Shown one piece after another: positions 35,141-49,060 of a DNA stretch of 64,000 nucleotides. The notes below the pieces were generated by a model. The model searched no databases and was not told the origin of the DNA. It worked only from the letters and a program-made list of their open reading frames with translations. Source of the DNA: Embiotoca jacksoni (taxonomy: Eukaryota > Chordata > Actinopteri > Embiotocidae); contig JAKOON010000006.1 in the NCBI GenBank assembly GCA_022577435.1, positions 8,052,501-8,116,500 of the forward strand, written 5' to 3'. How positions within the stretch are numbered: the stretch's first letter is position 1; every line of letters begins with the position of its first letter. Both the position numbers and the translations under genes were made by a program.

Positions 35141-37867
35141 GCAAATAAAAGCTTTTAATAACGAAAGGCAGGAATTTGGTTCGACAAACAGATAAACGGA
35201 AAATTAAGAGGCAAGGAGCAACAACTAAGAAACTTTCATGTTAACAAAAGCAAAGAAAGAGAAAAGGACACTAAGCTTACTGATAACAGAAACAATGCAC
35301 TGACAAGAGAAGAGAAGAGAAGAGGCACACAGACTAAATATACTAAGGAGAAGAGGACAACGAGAGACAGTAGAAACTGATCTGGGTAGGGATAATCGAA
35401 GGAGCATGAAATAGACATCGGTTGGAAGTGAGGTGCCCGAAACTACAAGGCATGGGAGAGATACAAAATAAAATGGTAAACACGGGAAAAGCGAAGCATA
35501 AAGACAAAGGCAGCGGTCATGACAGTTACCAAGTATTTTCTTTTGTATGGGATAACATCTTTGTTCACCAGTGTAATCTGAATAAGAATCAAATCTATTA
35601 ATGTTATCAGGTTGATGTTTGTTTCGAAATGCAAAGCACTGGTCTCTTGAAAGAGTATTTTATGAAGTCAGTCATTGTCATCCTTCTTTGAGAGTCTCAC
35701 GGAAGTCAGACAGTAAAGAGATCAAGTCTTTCATAATGTCCCTGGACACACAGTGGTACTATTTGTGCAAAGCGATCCTCAATCAAAGGTTGAGATACCC
35801 TTGCAGATCTGAGGTGTGTGCGTGCGTGTCTGGGTGTGCATGAGAACGAAGGGTTATTTGAAGCGCTTTATCCCTGAGTTTTGTTAAGAGGACTAATGGT
35901 ACATGTGGTTGCCGTGGAAACCTTTGTTTGAACATAACAGTACAAGGACCTCCATTTCTCCACACAACACACTACTATCCCCCCCGACCCACCCTTCTTG
36001 TCATATGAGAGCGCAATTCTTGCATCAGTGATTTGAAAAGAGGCAGCAGATACATAATGAAGAGTCCTTGGATGCAACAGCCAACTGTCAGGATTTTAAT
36101 CCTTTTTCTGCCTGTGAGGGTTGAATATCTACCAACACACAGTACTATCAGGGTGTTTGAATTTTGGCCGGATCTCAGGAAAATGTTGAACAAGTTCAGT
36201 TTATCAAAACACACACAAATATGGGTGTATGGATGTACACAATACAACTCCCCCACACACACACACACAAACCCATCTCCCAGGTGACTGGCATTCATGC
36301 TGTGAGCGTGTTGGTAAATTGTTAATATTGCAAGGTGCATTGCGGCTTATACATTTGAATGGTTCTTAAATTACATTTTAAATTTAGATGAGCTGTTTCA
36401 GTTAGCTGACAAATGTGTTGTCCTGTTCACTGAAGGAGGGCTCAGGGCATCTAGTTCCTACAGAGGCAGTTCAGGAAGGAACAAGCAGCCAATCAAAATG
36501 CACTTCACTTCATTTTTGCACAACACTTTCATGCCAGGTTTTGATGATCAAACATCCTTCATGGAGCAGTGAGAGATGAGCTGTATAGCGCTTGCACATG
36601 TGTGGGTACATGTGCATGTATTATGTGTGTTGTAAGATTTTTGCCCCGGTGGAAATTAATTAACAGTCTTTCAATCAGGCACATCCATTAAAGCAGATAA
36701 TCATGCTACCAGAAATTTAATCAAACTCAATGTTTGAGGATGCTTCTCCAATTTCTTAAGTAAACTCCAACATTTACAGAGCCCCTTCACACACAAAATA
36801 CCTCTTGGTTATTGTCAATAGTCTACTGTACCAACTCAGCTCACCCACTGACTCTATGCAAATATATGTGATTCATGCAAATAATGACAGGCAGGTACAT
36901 GCAGGATGGAGATATGAGCCTAGAAGTGTTTGCACCCAATATACAACCCACATACTTCACAAGCACTGCGCCTCAACTACTGAGCCAAACACTTTGTTTT
37001 CAGGAGTTTTGTGTAGGTGCTCGGTATTTTTGCATGCATGAGATTCATGAGAGCTAAGTATAGCTCACATAAATCTCCTGAATCGTGACTTTAGTATGAG
37101 ATTAAGCCATGATGTTGCATGCATAAAGAGTATGTAAAAATACCTACTAAGTTGCTCTTGTAACTTATTTTTCAAATATTTTCTGCCAAGTAGTTGATCA
37201 AACCAAAGTCGAAAAAAGGAAAACCTTGGGAATATAACCTGCTAAGCCTGGCATTTGAACCCCTCAAAATCCTCAACTTATTAGAGGGTTTATTCACAAG
37301 AAGCTACAGGCCAACTAGAATAGCATCGAGAAAAGGGTGAAATATAGACAAAAGAAATAAGTCTCATTGGTCAAATTGATCTCACAAGGTGTCTCTCTGA
37401 GCCACAATGTACCGTAGCCATAGCAACTGGTACCCAGCATCTCCGGAAGGGAATGAGAAAAGGATTCATGATTCATATCCAAACAACAACAGCCTGAGAA
37501 TCCAAATATACTGAAGTAAACTGCCACCCCCAGACAGTCAGGCTGACAGCTGTGAGGAGGAGGGGCCAAGCAGAAAACAAATAAACAAAAACAATCACAT
37601 TCGCCCTCTGTACGCTTCATCCAAACCACATGACTAGTGGTCATTGTTTTCTGTTTGCGTCTTGTGATCTCAGTCATGTTGACTTGTACTGACAAACTGC
37701 ATGATGGTAAGAAGTAATAACTCTGTCATGCCAGCAGGATGGAATAAAGTCAGACTGGCAGCTTTGCTCGTGAGTCAGCTCCTGATACACAGCAAAGGAT
37801 TTTCAAATTTAAGAGTGGACGAAGTGAATAAATCAAGACGATGTGACTTTATTTCAATCAGAGAAAA
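35141..37867. other. non-coding DNA
   Basis: No gene recognised. Short CA (36254-36269) and GAGAA repeats only. Unique AT-rich sequence. Confidence 0.45.
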
Positions 37868-38025
37868 TGGTATGTCTAGGGTTGCCACGATCATAACATT
37901 TTAGTTGACGATTAATTGTTATACAAATAATTGCAGTGAACAATGTAATTGTCCTTTTCTGTTATTTGACCACTGACTTTCTGCAGCATATTGATTATGT
38001 AATAATTGTGACAGGCCTAAGTATG
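37868..38025. repeat. dispersed repeat (ataattgtgacaggcct family), short copy
   Basis: ggttgccacgatcataacat, gttgacgattaattgttata, aaataattgcagtgaacaat and gtaattgtccttttctgtta, ending ataattgtgacaggcctaag. Phrases recur at 42432-42985. Confidence 0.5.
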
Positions 38026-39299
38026 TACACAACCTGTGAGCAAAAGCATTATCCATTGTTTCAAATTAAAATGTAAAATGTAACATGCATTTATACGTTT
38101 CCCTCCATTCTTAAGCTTGTATCAGTGCTACTTTCTATTTTTGCTCCAAAAACATTATCAAGAAAGCACAGTGACATCTACAACACTCACTCCCCCCCCC
38201 CCCCCCAAAAAAAAAACCACCACATTCACTGCCAATGAAAACAAAATAAGAAAGCCAGAACTGCTTGTGAACTGTATTTAACAGAGCTGAGAATACTGTT
38301 TTGAATCCTAATGACCAAGATCTGGATCTCTTCATTACCAAAAGTTCCATATTCTGGCACTACAACATTGCAATACAGTAGTCTTTGCCACATTTTGCCT
38401 GCTTAAGTGAGCAGCAGCAATCAAGGCCCAGCCTGCTGGTCCCACTACAAGGCAGCTGTGCCTCATTACCAATCAGAAGAAGAAGGGAGAGGTGACCCCT
38501 GGGATACGCCAGTCTTCACTGTGGTGGTGTGTGTGTGAAGCTGAAGCACACAGGATGCTCTTCCCCTACTGTTTTCCTGTGTGTGCACCACATCATTTAA
38601 ACCTTGCTGCCTTCACCGCTCTGTTGCTAGGTCGCTTTGTTCATCTCATTGTATTAAATGTGTTTGCAGCTTTCTTTCTTCCGATTTTTCCGATTCATTT
38701 GAAACAGAAAACATCTGCAATCTTATATTCCCCCCCCCTCCCCCCAACACTGTAGTTTAGTTTAGTAAAAACTAAAAAAAAATGTACTCGCAACAGTCAG
38801 AAGCTACTTCTGTCTTGGAGATATGCCCCACATCCCAATTATTTTCAAACATGCATTAACAAGTCACAGAATCCTGCTGCTACTTTGCCTAGTGTAAAAC
38901 ATATTCGTGAACATGGTGGGAACAGAGTCCTCGGTACACATGCAAGCTCCTGTTGGTTAATTCAAAACCTACTTCATTAAAAATTAAAGGTGGGAAATCA
39001 GTTTCTAAACATAATTTTTTTAAACATTCAATTACTTTTGTCAAATGTGTCTAACATCTCTTTTATGGTTTATCTTTGTTTCTTGTCTTGCTTATTTATT
39101 TCTGTTACTGACTAAGCCTTGCAACAATGCTTTGAAAAGAGCTCAGATACACAGGAAAACTCAGGTGCCTTGGATGTTTAGTTGTCTACTTTTTAGTCTG
39201 GTGCAATTAAGTCAAAATAAGAACTTATTTAAAATTGGTTTTGTGTATATGTACTTGAATTAATCCCGTTGTAAGGACTTAAATCTGTTGATACATTCA
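38026..39299. other. non-coding DNA
   Basis: No gene recognised. A C16-A10 homopolymer junction lies at about 38190-38216 and C-rich sequence at about 38730-38746. Confidence 0.45.
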
Positions 39300-39465
39300 C
39301 ATTGTGGGGACATGACTTCCTTTGGTTAAATAAAAACAAGTCCCAATAATGTCATTCATTAAACTTTAGACAGAAAACTTGGTTTCAGGGTTGGGGTTAT
39401 GCAAGTAGTAGTTATGGTTGGGGTTAAGGGGAAAACAAGTGGGAATGTGTCTGTGTTTTTACTGA
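39300..39465. repeat. fish repeat with GTGGGGACAT and GGTTGGGGTTA tracts
   Basis: attgtggggacatgacttcc, caagtcccaataatgtcatt, then gtttcagggttggggttatg and tatggttggggttaagg. Similar in design to the 16495-16935 repeat but inverted and diverged. Confidence 0.4.
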
Positions 39466-42431
39466 TAGCTGGGGTCAAACATGACTGCACAAGCTAGACG
39501 AGTAACAACAATAGCAACAAACAGATAAGTCAAAGGGAAGTTTAAAGGTGAACTTCGGTAGAGAACAACTCTATATAAAATAAAATGAAAACTGAGGTTA
39601 GAAAATAAACATAAAGGTAGAGGTTATCCTGCTAACAGCATGAGGTTGTTGTGCATGCTGTTTCTCTGTACTACAACAGAGAATAGAAGGGCAGAAAAAT
39701 ATTTCCTTTTCACGTTTACTGTTTGTTTCGCAAGACAAATAACATTTCATAATTAGATGTGTGTGCCCAGCCTGTCCCATTATGCTGTCATGGTAAAAAC
39801 CAGAGCTACTTTTCTGTCCGGTGGAAAATTTCATTCCGGTTTTAATGAATGAACTCCAGACCAGACCTAACACTTGTAACTTAATAACACATGCAATTAC
39901 CAAGGACTGGGGTTTAAATGATATATATTATCTGTAATTCAATTTCAATATAAGACAAGTGTTATGAGAGATTGGGAGCAAGATGGAAAAGGCACCACAA
40001 GCACACTTCCATTTAGTTACATTTAACAACCAGAAGAAATGATAGTTAAGAGAGGGAACAATGCTTTGGTTTGGTAAATATAGACACTAAAAATATTTCC
40101 TGGTCATAAACTCACAATTTTCTTCAATTCACTGTATGCCTATGAAGGCATTTCAAATATTAAATAGGACCTATTGTGCCTTTTCCGTATTTTATGTAAT
40201 TAATGTAATTTAACGATGTCGCATGTTTGTATTAATTGTGGACAAAGTTTCAAACAATGAGGTGAATATAAGTAAAAGTAATTCCTTCAAGAAAAAAGAT
40301 CAGGCCTTTACTGTTCTGAACACTCGGTTCACAACAAGCTGATGTCAGTTGTCACGGATTTCTTTTTTATTGTCGTCAGCTCCAGGCACAGCATGCCCAC
40401 AAAGTACAAACCAACAGTTCTAGGAGAAACAATAACTTACAGTCATATGGTGACAGCAGAATAACGTTTTACTGGCTATGTTAGCGCTTTTTGCAAAAGT
40501 ACACCTATTAACAAGGGCATCAATGGAAAAAAAATAATATATCGATATATATATTAATATAGATATATATACTGTGCAAAACATGACTAACTGTAATGTC
40601 CTGTGTGATGGCTAGCACCAGCAACAGTAGTGTGGCATCTTTATTTTAACTCTTATTCAAGAAAAACAGTCACAGATGAGTCAGGGGAATCTGCAAGGCA
40701 ATGTTAACAGAAGTTTTTGGTCTCTTTGGTTATATCTTTGATCACAGAGATATAAGACATAGTGTGTCAATGAGATCTAACTTTGGTAGACAGTATGTCA
40801 TTATAAGAACAGAACGTGCAAAATCAAGGTTTAAAATGCACTACAGAACCTTGCCACAGGAAAAGTGTTCATGAGTGTCATGAGGGTTGACAGAACATCT
40901 TTTAATTTGCACCGCCTTTCCTCCTGTGTGACTATGCTGAATTATTAATTTGAAGGTTTTTTTTTCTCTCTTTTTTTTTTTTTTCTTTTTCTCTATTGTG
41001 TGGCAAGAATTATGTATGATTTACGCATTTGGGGCAAACAAATTAGCTCTCATGCCAGTGAAATGTGATCAATTTGAAAGAAGTAAAGGATTCCTTTTCA
41101 GAAAGTAATTTGACATGGGTCTGCCCTACTGTACTACCTCTCCACAAAAGCACACTGGCAGGAACCCAGCATCTATCTGTCACATACACTAGTGACTGGC
41201 CCGCCCCCTTTCGCAGCCATCACGGAGAGAGTCTAAATGTCAGTGTTTTCTGGGCTTCTAATGTGTTCTTAAAATAGCATCTCCATTGCTAAGCCTCCAT
41301 GAAAAGGCACGCTCCAGAAAAGGCATAGTGTGTCTGACTCACAGCAGAGGCAGCAGAAACACCATGCCATCCCAAAGCCAATTAAACATGCATGGGGGTG
41401 TATGTGACCTCAAAAAAGCCAGTGGCTGGATGGCCACTCTCTCCCCCATTCGCCCCACTCTGTAGCTCTCCCTCCATCGCTCTTCAGCTGAGGCTTGTCA
41501 TTTTCCCTTTTTGCCAATTAAAGTGAATTATTCAGGGTGGCCGGCGTGTACCTGTTAAGTGTTTTTTTCTTCCAATGAGCAATCTCACGGAAAATTGAGG
41601 TGAGGAGACGACGTTCATGGGTGCATATGCTGCCTGCACGTAGGCTGGGCAGGGGAAGCAGATGACTTGGCTTGGACATCGCTATGCATACACACACTAG
41701 CATAGGTCAGTAGAGGGACCCTGGTGCATTTTGATGTGTTTCCAGAGGTCAGGGCGAGGCTAGTCATTCAGAAGCTCATACGATGTGGCCTAGAGGAGGA
41801 CTAATTAGCTTTCTCTCACAGCAGGCCTCTAATAAACTGAGGAATGGCCTCACAATGATAGACGGACTCTCTGAACAATACAATTAAAACTGTATTATTC
41901 AATACAGTAAATTCCAGGAATTCTAGAATGTGAGATCATGTGTTCCATTCCATCAGAACCCTAAACTAGGCTCCAGACAGGCTGGAAAATATGACTCTTA
42001 TGCTTTCTAGTGCCTAACATCGCATAAGAAGGAAATGGGGTGGAAATATTGAAATGTCATACTGTGTATGGATGGGCCAGATTTTACACATTTAATCAAA
42101 TTCAGACTCAGTTTCAAATGTCATAGTTGCCTTAATTAAAAGACATCGCAACATTGTACCAGTTTCACAATGGCAGCTGCTTGTTACACTGCAATTCATT
42201 CGCATTCATTAACAACACTGGAATCCACTGGAATAGCAGGTTACATCCATCACAAAGTATTTGGAGACCCATTAGGAGAAAAGAGCACACTGATCAGCTA
42301 GAAAACTGAGCCAATCAATCAACCTTTGCTTGGAAATAAACAAAAGCAAACTGATGATGACTCTGAGATGGGGTTAAATCCGTAGAACCAAACAAGGAGA
42401 GCTATCAAGATCATTCAATTTAAGCTGTTTA
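39466..42431. other. non-coding DNA
   Basis: No gene recognised. An AT-palindromic tract with ATATCGATAT lies at 40534-40572 and T-rich sequence at 40958-40992. The interval 41060-41900 is more GC-balanced and free of simple repeats, so it could be a conserved non-coding element, but sequence alone cannot show this. Confidence 0.4.
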
Positions 42432-42985
42432 TTGTCATAAAAATAATTGCAATTACCTATTTAATTGTCTATTTCTGTTCATTTTATTCACCTATCAAAG
42501 TAAAAGCCTAACCACAGTTTAATAATACTGTATGAGGAAAAAACAATTTATGGAATTTAATACTGGAACATATAAATGCCCTGTACCACCACCTTTTTAG
42601 TGCAAATCCGACAAATCGCCTCCTCCAACGTATTGGCTTTGAAATTAAATCAACAATGTCAATATAAGCTCATCGATATTCGGTCAGCAAATACTAGAAG
42701 TTAAACATGACAAGATAAAGTGACGGTGATGCTAATTCTCCGCTTATATGCCATTAAAACCATAGAAGAAGAAGAGGGCCAAGAAGAGTGCCAGTCAAAC
42801 CTCAAATGATGAAAAATGTAGAAACAGTGAAGAAAATATGTCATTTCCTTGAGTTTCAGACAGCTGGTTTTATAGAAATAGATTGAAACGATTCTAACAA
42901 TTGTGGAGAGTTCGCAAAATGATTGCAATCAGCTCAAATAATTGTGATCAGGTCATTACATAATAGTTGTGACAGGCCAAACAAC
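42432..42985. repeat. dispersed repeat (attgtgacaggcc family), longer copy
   Basis: ttattgtcataaaaataatt, gcaattacctatttaattgt and ctatttctgttcattttatt at one end; aaataattgtgatcaggtca and ataatagttgtgacaggcca at the other. These are the two ends seen fused in the shorter copy at 37868-38025, which therefore looks like an internally deleted relative. Confidence 0.45.
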
Positions 42986-45900
42986 AAGTGATTGAACCTC
43001 AAGTCAAAAATTATCCCCCAGTGAAGGATGAATGCCAAACAGTCTGTGAGTGTGACTACTAAATGTGTCCCATGACATCGTGGCTTACTTATGTTGAATC
43101 TTCATACTACCATGTCTCAACAAAGTCTGACAAACTGAAAACATTTCTGAACCTGTACTTTTTCAACAACTGTCTTTCAACAACTACTTCAATCAATGAA
43201 TAGTTTTCCAGGAAGGATTTGTTTTTCTAATTACAGTTGCTACATTTAGATTCCACCAGCTTACGGAAGCCATTAATTAATCATAAACAAGTACAATAAA
43301 CAGGTTGATTGCCTTTAATTTACACTCCTGCTCATCCCAGCAGTGTTTTGCCTTTGGTGTGTGAACTGAGTCGCGGAGACATGTCACCTTGTAAGACATA
43401 CTGAATGCCTTCCCTTGAAGGAGGGAAACAGAGAGAGCAGAAGGATAACACAGCCAGGCAGCACTAACCGATCAGAGCGCTCCAGCAGAGATATGACCCA
43501 CATAGCCCAATACTCGTTTAATCAGCCTGCTACTGGCAGAGGAAAGAGAAAGTGGGAGGGAGGGACAGGGGAGTGGGACTGTTAGGTGGCTACAGTTAGT
43601 TTTAAAGAAAACTAAAATACATTTTAGTATCCTTTTCATTTTTTCGTACACTACAATTGCTCCTTGATAGTCTCTGTGCCTTTTCTCATTATTTTCCAAC
43701 TCCTGTTGCTCTGTTATTTTCTTTTATTTCGTTGTCATAAACCGAATCTAAGATCAAAGAACATAAAAGATGGCAAAAGTCCTCAATAATACACAGACAC
43801 TGCACAGAAATTACTGCAAACTGAGTGACAAGAAAAAAATGTTGGTGGCACTGCTACAAATAAAAGGGCATATGGCTATTTCATTAAGCTTTTGAAATTG
43901 ATCCCAGGTCAAATAGGCCTTTTCATTTTTTCTTTCACTCACATAATGGGAATTCATTGTTGGTCAACTGCTGATATTAACTGTCTGGCATGTGTTGTGA
44001 CCAAAAACTATGAATAGAAATTGTATCGTTTTCATTATCAGTATTTAGTTTGACTTAAAATGAGGACAAACTACGCCAAGCTGCAGGTCACATTATTGCT
44101 GAAGTTTTTACCATTAGAATCTCTTATAAAGAGATAGCCACATCGTGTGACAGCTTTGTCATGGTCTCACAGAATACATTTAGTAATACTGAGCCATGAA
44201 TATCTTCCTTGAAATTAATGCTGTGCACACATGTAACATCATGTCATTAGTTAAGATGAGCTGATAGTGTTTAGGTAGCAGATCAAATTTTTAAGACAAA
44301 CTCTGATTAGACATCATTTTTGATGGAGTGGATCTCAGTGGCTTCAAGCTTAAGGAATCTCTTCATTTTGAGAAAAGGGGTTATATCTGCAGCTAAACAT
44401 TCCCACTCTCTGTCAGAATGCACACCCGTGCTGTGTCCAAGTGTATAAAGATTTTTAATCTTTACAATGACTACAAGTATTAGCTGAAGTGTGACACCAC
44501 CAATGTGTGTTATATTACTAATATAGAAATATAGTATACTATATTTTAAGTTTCAGACGCACAGGGATGTACTAAAAAAAATTAACTTCTGTTTACTCGG
44601 AAGGAAAAATCAATGCACTACTTTGTATGTTGACATTGAAAAAAATGTATTCATAAATGTATCCTCTATACACACCTTTAGAGCCACAAGCACTGCCACA
44701 TGTAAGTACTGTTAGTTAAAGGCACTTATAATGTCTTCCCAATCACGCTACAGACAAATTGGAGGGTAAAGAGGCACCTCAACTTTTCTTTTCCAAGGCA
44801 GACATGAATTTAAAAGGTAAAAAGTCATCCCTCACCTGGAGTTCACTGTAGTCCACCCAGGGAATCATTAACAACAGCGATTGATGGGCATCACTAGCTT
44901 TACCTTGCAGAGTTTGCACTAAATAAACTCTTTGTTTATTTCTTCCACAGAATTTTGGAACATCTGTCAAAATCTTTGCACATTTCTCCTGTTTGAACTC
45001 CCAAAGAGAGCCGCACCTTTCACTGGAGGAAAATGGTAACGTGTTCTTCTTCTCCTCCTTTTCTTGCTTAATGGCAGCTGGCAAACAGCTTTAGTTGGAT
45101 CACCGCCCCCTGCTGCTGGTAATACTCATTACTAACAGGTGAAGGTAAAAACGGGGCAAATAATTCAAGACGATAGGTATTTTTTAAGATTTGGAGATTT
45201 AAAGATCAGGAACCATCCATATTAGCCAGTATTTCTTTAAATGGAGACTAGACACTGGGATCATGGGTACGGTCTCCATCACCTCCAGGTCCAGAAGGTG
45301 TTGACCAGTAGGTACCTGAGCCAGGAGCATGGAGCTAGATTAAAATCCAAGTCCAGCTTCCTCTGTCCCTGGTAAAGTCTGACCGAGCCAGGAGTTCCCA
45401 GATGGTCTAATCTAACATCTGCTATTCAAATCTTCTGGGCTGAGACCTTCCTCAGACTTTCTGTAGCCTTCATTGATCACCCTAAAATCTTAATAATGTT
45501 TTTCAGTGTTTTGATGCCCCTCACCCTCCCTTTGAATAGACCAGATAGACATCACACAAATCTCCTGCTATTTATATGTTCTGATAGTATTGATAGTGAT
45601 TGATGCTCCTTTTGTACCAGAGAGCAGGCTTAACTTTTCAAAACTTCTGTAGAAAATCAATGAATCCAATCATAAAAACAAGGCTGATTTCTTCCTGCTG
45701 GGCTTACATGAAAACTTTTTTTTACTCAGTAAATGTCTGCTGTAAATCAGCCTGGTGGAGTCTGGTTTTTTTTTTGGCAGCTCTCTTTTCAGCTCGTCTG
45801 TGATGCCTACAGACAGCCGGTTCTGCGAACAGAAAAAAACCAAATGGAGGTTGGAGTTGGTGCAGATTAAACAGAACAAATGCTTCAGTCGCTCTTATGT

Positions 45901-46999
45901 CTCATTGTCAGTGTGGATTCCCAGTAACAACCATACTGTTCAACCTGACCACACTATGTCGGTCTTTCAGACACAGTAATGTCTTCATCTTCAGGACACT
46001 GATATGCTGCAATCACAGAAGAAAGTGAAGCAGAACTTTCACCTTTTGGAGTTCAAAATCCTGCCAAGGGCCGAACACCAAGGACAATAACACACCTCAA
46101 GAGACCAGAATGAACCTCAAAGCATTTGAATGTTATAATTTCACATTTATGACACGCTCATAATACTGCCGTTTTATGTTTTTTTTTTTATCATGGACTT
46201 TTTCTTGTAACTTTCCTCAGTCCTTGCTGTTGCTTTAAACTCACACTCCTGGTCAAATATTTCCAATTGTTTTGCCAAACCAGGAGCATCTAAACCACCT
46301 TTACTGACCTTTGTAACCTTTATGTGATTGGAAAAGTAAAAAGAGAGAGCTCATATCTTTGGATCGGCAGTGCAAGTAAACAAATCAAAACACAATGTAA
46401 CACTTACTGGATCTACTTTTCTACAATCCTTACAAATATGACATTGCTGCAGATGAAAGATCTTGGAGTTGATACACCTATTTCACAGAGTCCACCTTGG
46501 TCTGAACCCGAGTGACCAATGAGGGTTAGTTGTACAGTTTTTTTTTTTATGTAGTCCACATTACATGGGGTTTGTGTGAAAGTAATTACTCTCACCAGCT
46601 GACCCTCGTGGATCAGTCCTCCACGTGAATGGGATATGTAAAGATATCTGAGACGATAGAAAGTTAGTTTCAATACAACGAAAAAGCTGCATGTATACCT
46701 GCCAGACGGTCAGAAATCTTCAAAAATAAATTGCTTGATATGATCCTGTTAACTTTGGCCTTCTTACACACTCAGCTGAGACACTCGAATGCTTTTACAG
46801 ACATAAGCTGTTTTGACAGATTTACGGAGAAAGGCAGGATTTCATCCCAGAACCACAAGCAAATGCATGTCTGTAGACTTTCTATAGGATCCCAAAAATG
46901 ATGCTAGGAATTCATATCTGAAGTGAAAACACTGACGGCTTTAACTTGTTTGTTTTTCATTTCAATATAAAACGTGATAACACTCAACAGGCGGAAAAC
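42986..46999. other. non-coding DNA downstream of adgrl3
   Basis: No gene recognised. Unique AT-rich DNA with occasional A or T runs. 45240-45560 is more GC-balanced and could be repeat-derived; none of its short ORFs resembles a known protein. Confidence 0.45.
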
Positions 47000-49060
47000 C
47001 GCAAAGCTATGTCAGTAATTTATTTGTTGGCAAACAACTTTCACTGTTACAACAAATATTAGTTATGAGATCATTCAACTTGGAACCCATACAAAAAGAA
47101 TAAATAATTAGCAGTAATATTGTAATAATAATCATAATAATTTAAAAAAAACAGAAGAAAAAAAAGACAAACCCAGTGCCACTTTATTTACTCCTGCCTA
47201 AAGCAAGCTCTCTTTGCTCCAAGCTTGTTTTGCTGTCTTTAAACCAATAAACAGATAAATAAATAATTTCTCTCTTGGGGAGATGGAGGGGGTTTGTGGG
47301 ATACATGTGCAAGCTACACTTCATACACTTATGAAATTTTACTCCAAAATAAGTAAACATTGGCTTTCCACACTGGACAGTGCTGTTGTGTGCAGAGTTT
47401 TCACATCTTCAGTACACATATAAGGTGTAATCATGGCATTTCACAGGTAAGACCCACTTTTTGTCAAATTGTGGACATTGTTATATTTTTTTTAACTTTA
47501 GCGAATGACATTTATTTCTATCAGCATCCTTTTTCTGTACAATAAGATCCCGACCAGCACAGCCAGGTAACGTCAATTGATAGTATATTTGGCAATATTA
47601 AGGACATGATTCATACACCATTCTTGTGTTACCCCATATATTGGGTATCTTTGTCATCTGTTCTCCCCCCAGGCTCCTCCTGCAGGGTCCAAATGAGATG
47701 ACAGTTTCTTCCAACACAGATTAAAACGCAGCTTTTCCATACAAATCCTCCTCTTCATCACGTAACCACCATTTCATTTTCCCTTTAGTTTTAAATCTAC
47801 ACAGTGGTAAAGTATATAGTAACAATTGATTTTCAAAATGTAAGTGACAGTGGTTTTGGTATAAAAGGACCAGAATGAAGTGTGCGTAGGGTATGCGCAT
47901 TAATTAAGGAGTGTGTAACTGTCTCTGTATTTATGAAAGAGTGACATGAAAGATTGTTCCTTGCTCGTTCTGTGGTCAACATGTGACCAGAAGATCATCA
48001 TGACATTTCAGAACACTTCCACAGACAAAAGGTTTGCAACTTAAAATTAAAAAATAAAAGACTTGGTCATTATGCAACATTTGTATCTGTATCTGTATTC
48101 TGTACAATACATAGAAACAGTTTGTGATTTCTCCGTAATCCTTTGAGAACTGAAAACTTTTACAGAAGAAAGGAGAAGAAACAAAACCCATTCTTTCCTT
48201 CTTTTTTTTTCTCTTTTTTTTTTAAATTCAGTCTGTTGTAATATGATCTTCCTTCTCTGTTTTCAGGGAAATACACAGTAGCCGCAGTCACTACAACTTG
48301 CAGGAATGTTACACCAGCCCAGACACAACTCCAGTTTAGCAGATACGAACAGGAAGATAATTCAGAACATCAGCGTGATATGGTTACAGTTCAGTTGCCC
48401 AGATAAAACAGTTTTTTTGGATGATCGGTAGTGAGGGCATATATCATACATCCTTCACTTAATTGGCAGGTAGTGGTCCTCTCTTTTGGGCCAGTTTATG
48501 TCGTGAACACCAATGTCTGATATCCTGTTCTACCCTTTGGAGAGGTTGAAACGTCCTCCCGGTACATGTCCTTAAGAGTTAGCCGGAGAGACAGACAAAC
48601 AGACAAACAGACAGGCAGCTCATTGAACCAGGGCTGGGGGCCACACTCCTGTGGTGGTGGTAGTGGAGACTATATGCTATGATCTGCTAGAGGTCCATAT
48701 TGGGGAACTTGTAGGGCTACGGTCAATCCAAGATTCCAAATGAAAGTAACAGGTACGGTTAAATTACAGGATCCCTCCCCCTTCTGTTTCCATTCCAGGT
48801 TTAGTTTTAGTTCCTGTTTGATGTTCACAAGAAGTATCTCAGAACCGCCCTCTCAGTCTGCACCATTTATGACAATACATTCAGTCCCTGCTTTCATCTG
48901 ACAAGTGATATCTCAACCATATTGTCATGAACCATAGTTAATGTCACACACAGCACATCCTTCCAGGGGCGGGCAAGCTCAGTCTGTCAGTCAACAACAC
49001 AGAATGTTTTCATTGAAAGGTTGAAAGAGGGCTGGGGAGGGATAGAAGTCTCAGTTGGCT
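47000..49060 (-). other. adgrl3: probable adgrl3 3' untranslated region
   Basis: After the stop codon the minus strand has no further coding exon. This 2 kb lacks the long microsatellites typical of the region beyond it. Minus-strand AATAAA hexamers (TTTATT on plus) occur at 47511-47516, 47183-47188 and 47019-47024, and any of them could direct cleavage. T-rich plus-strand runs at 48200-48225 and 47484-47493 become A-rich in the transcript. The true polyadenylation site cannot be told from sequence alone. Confidence 0.4.
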
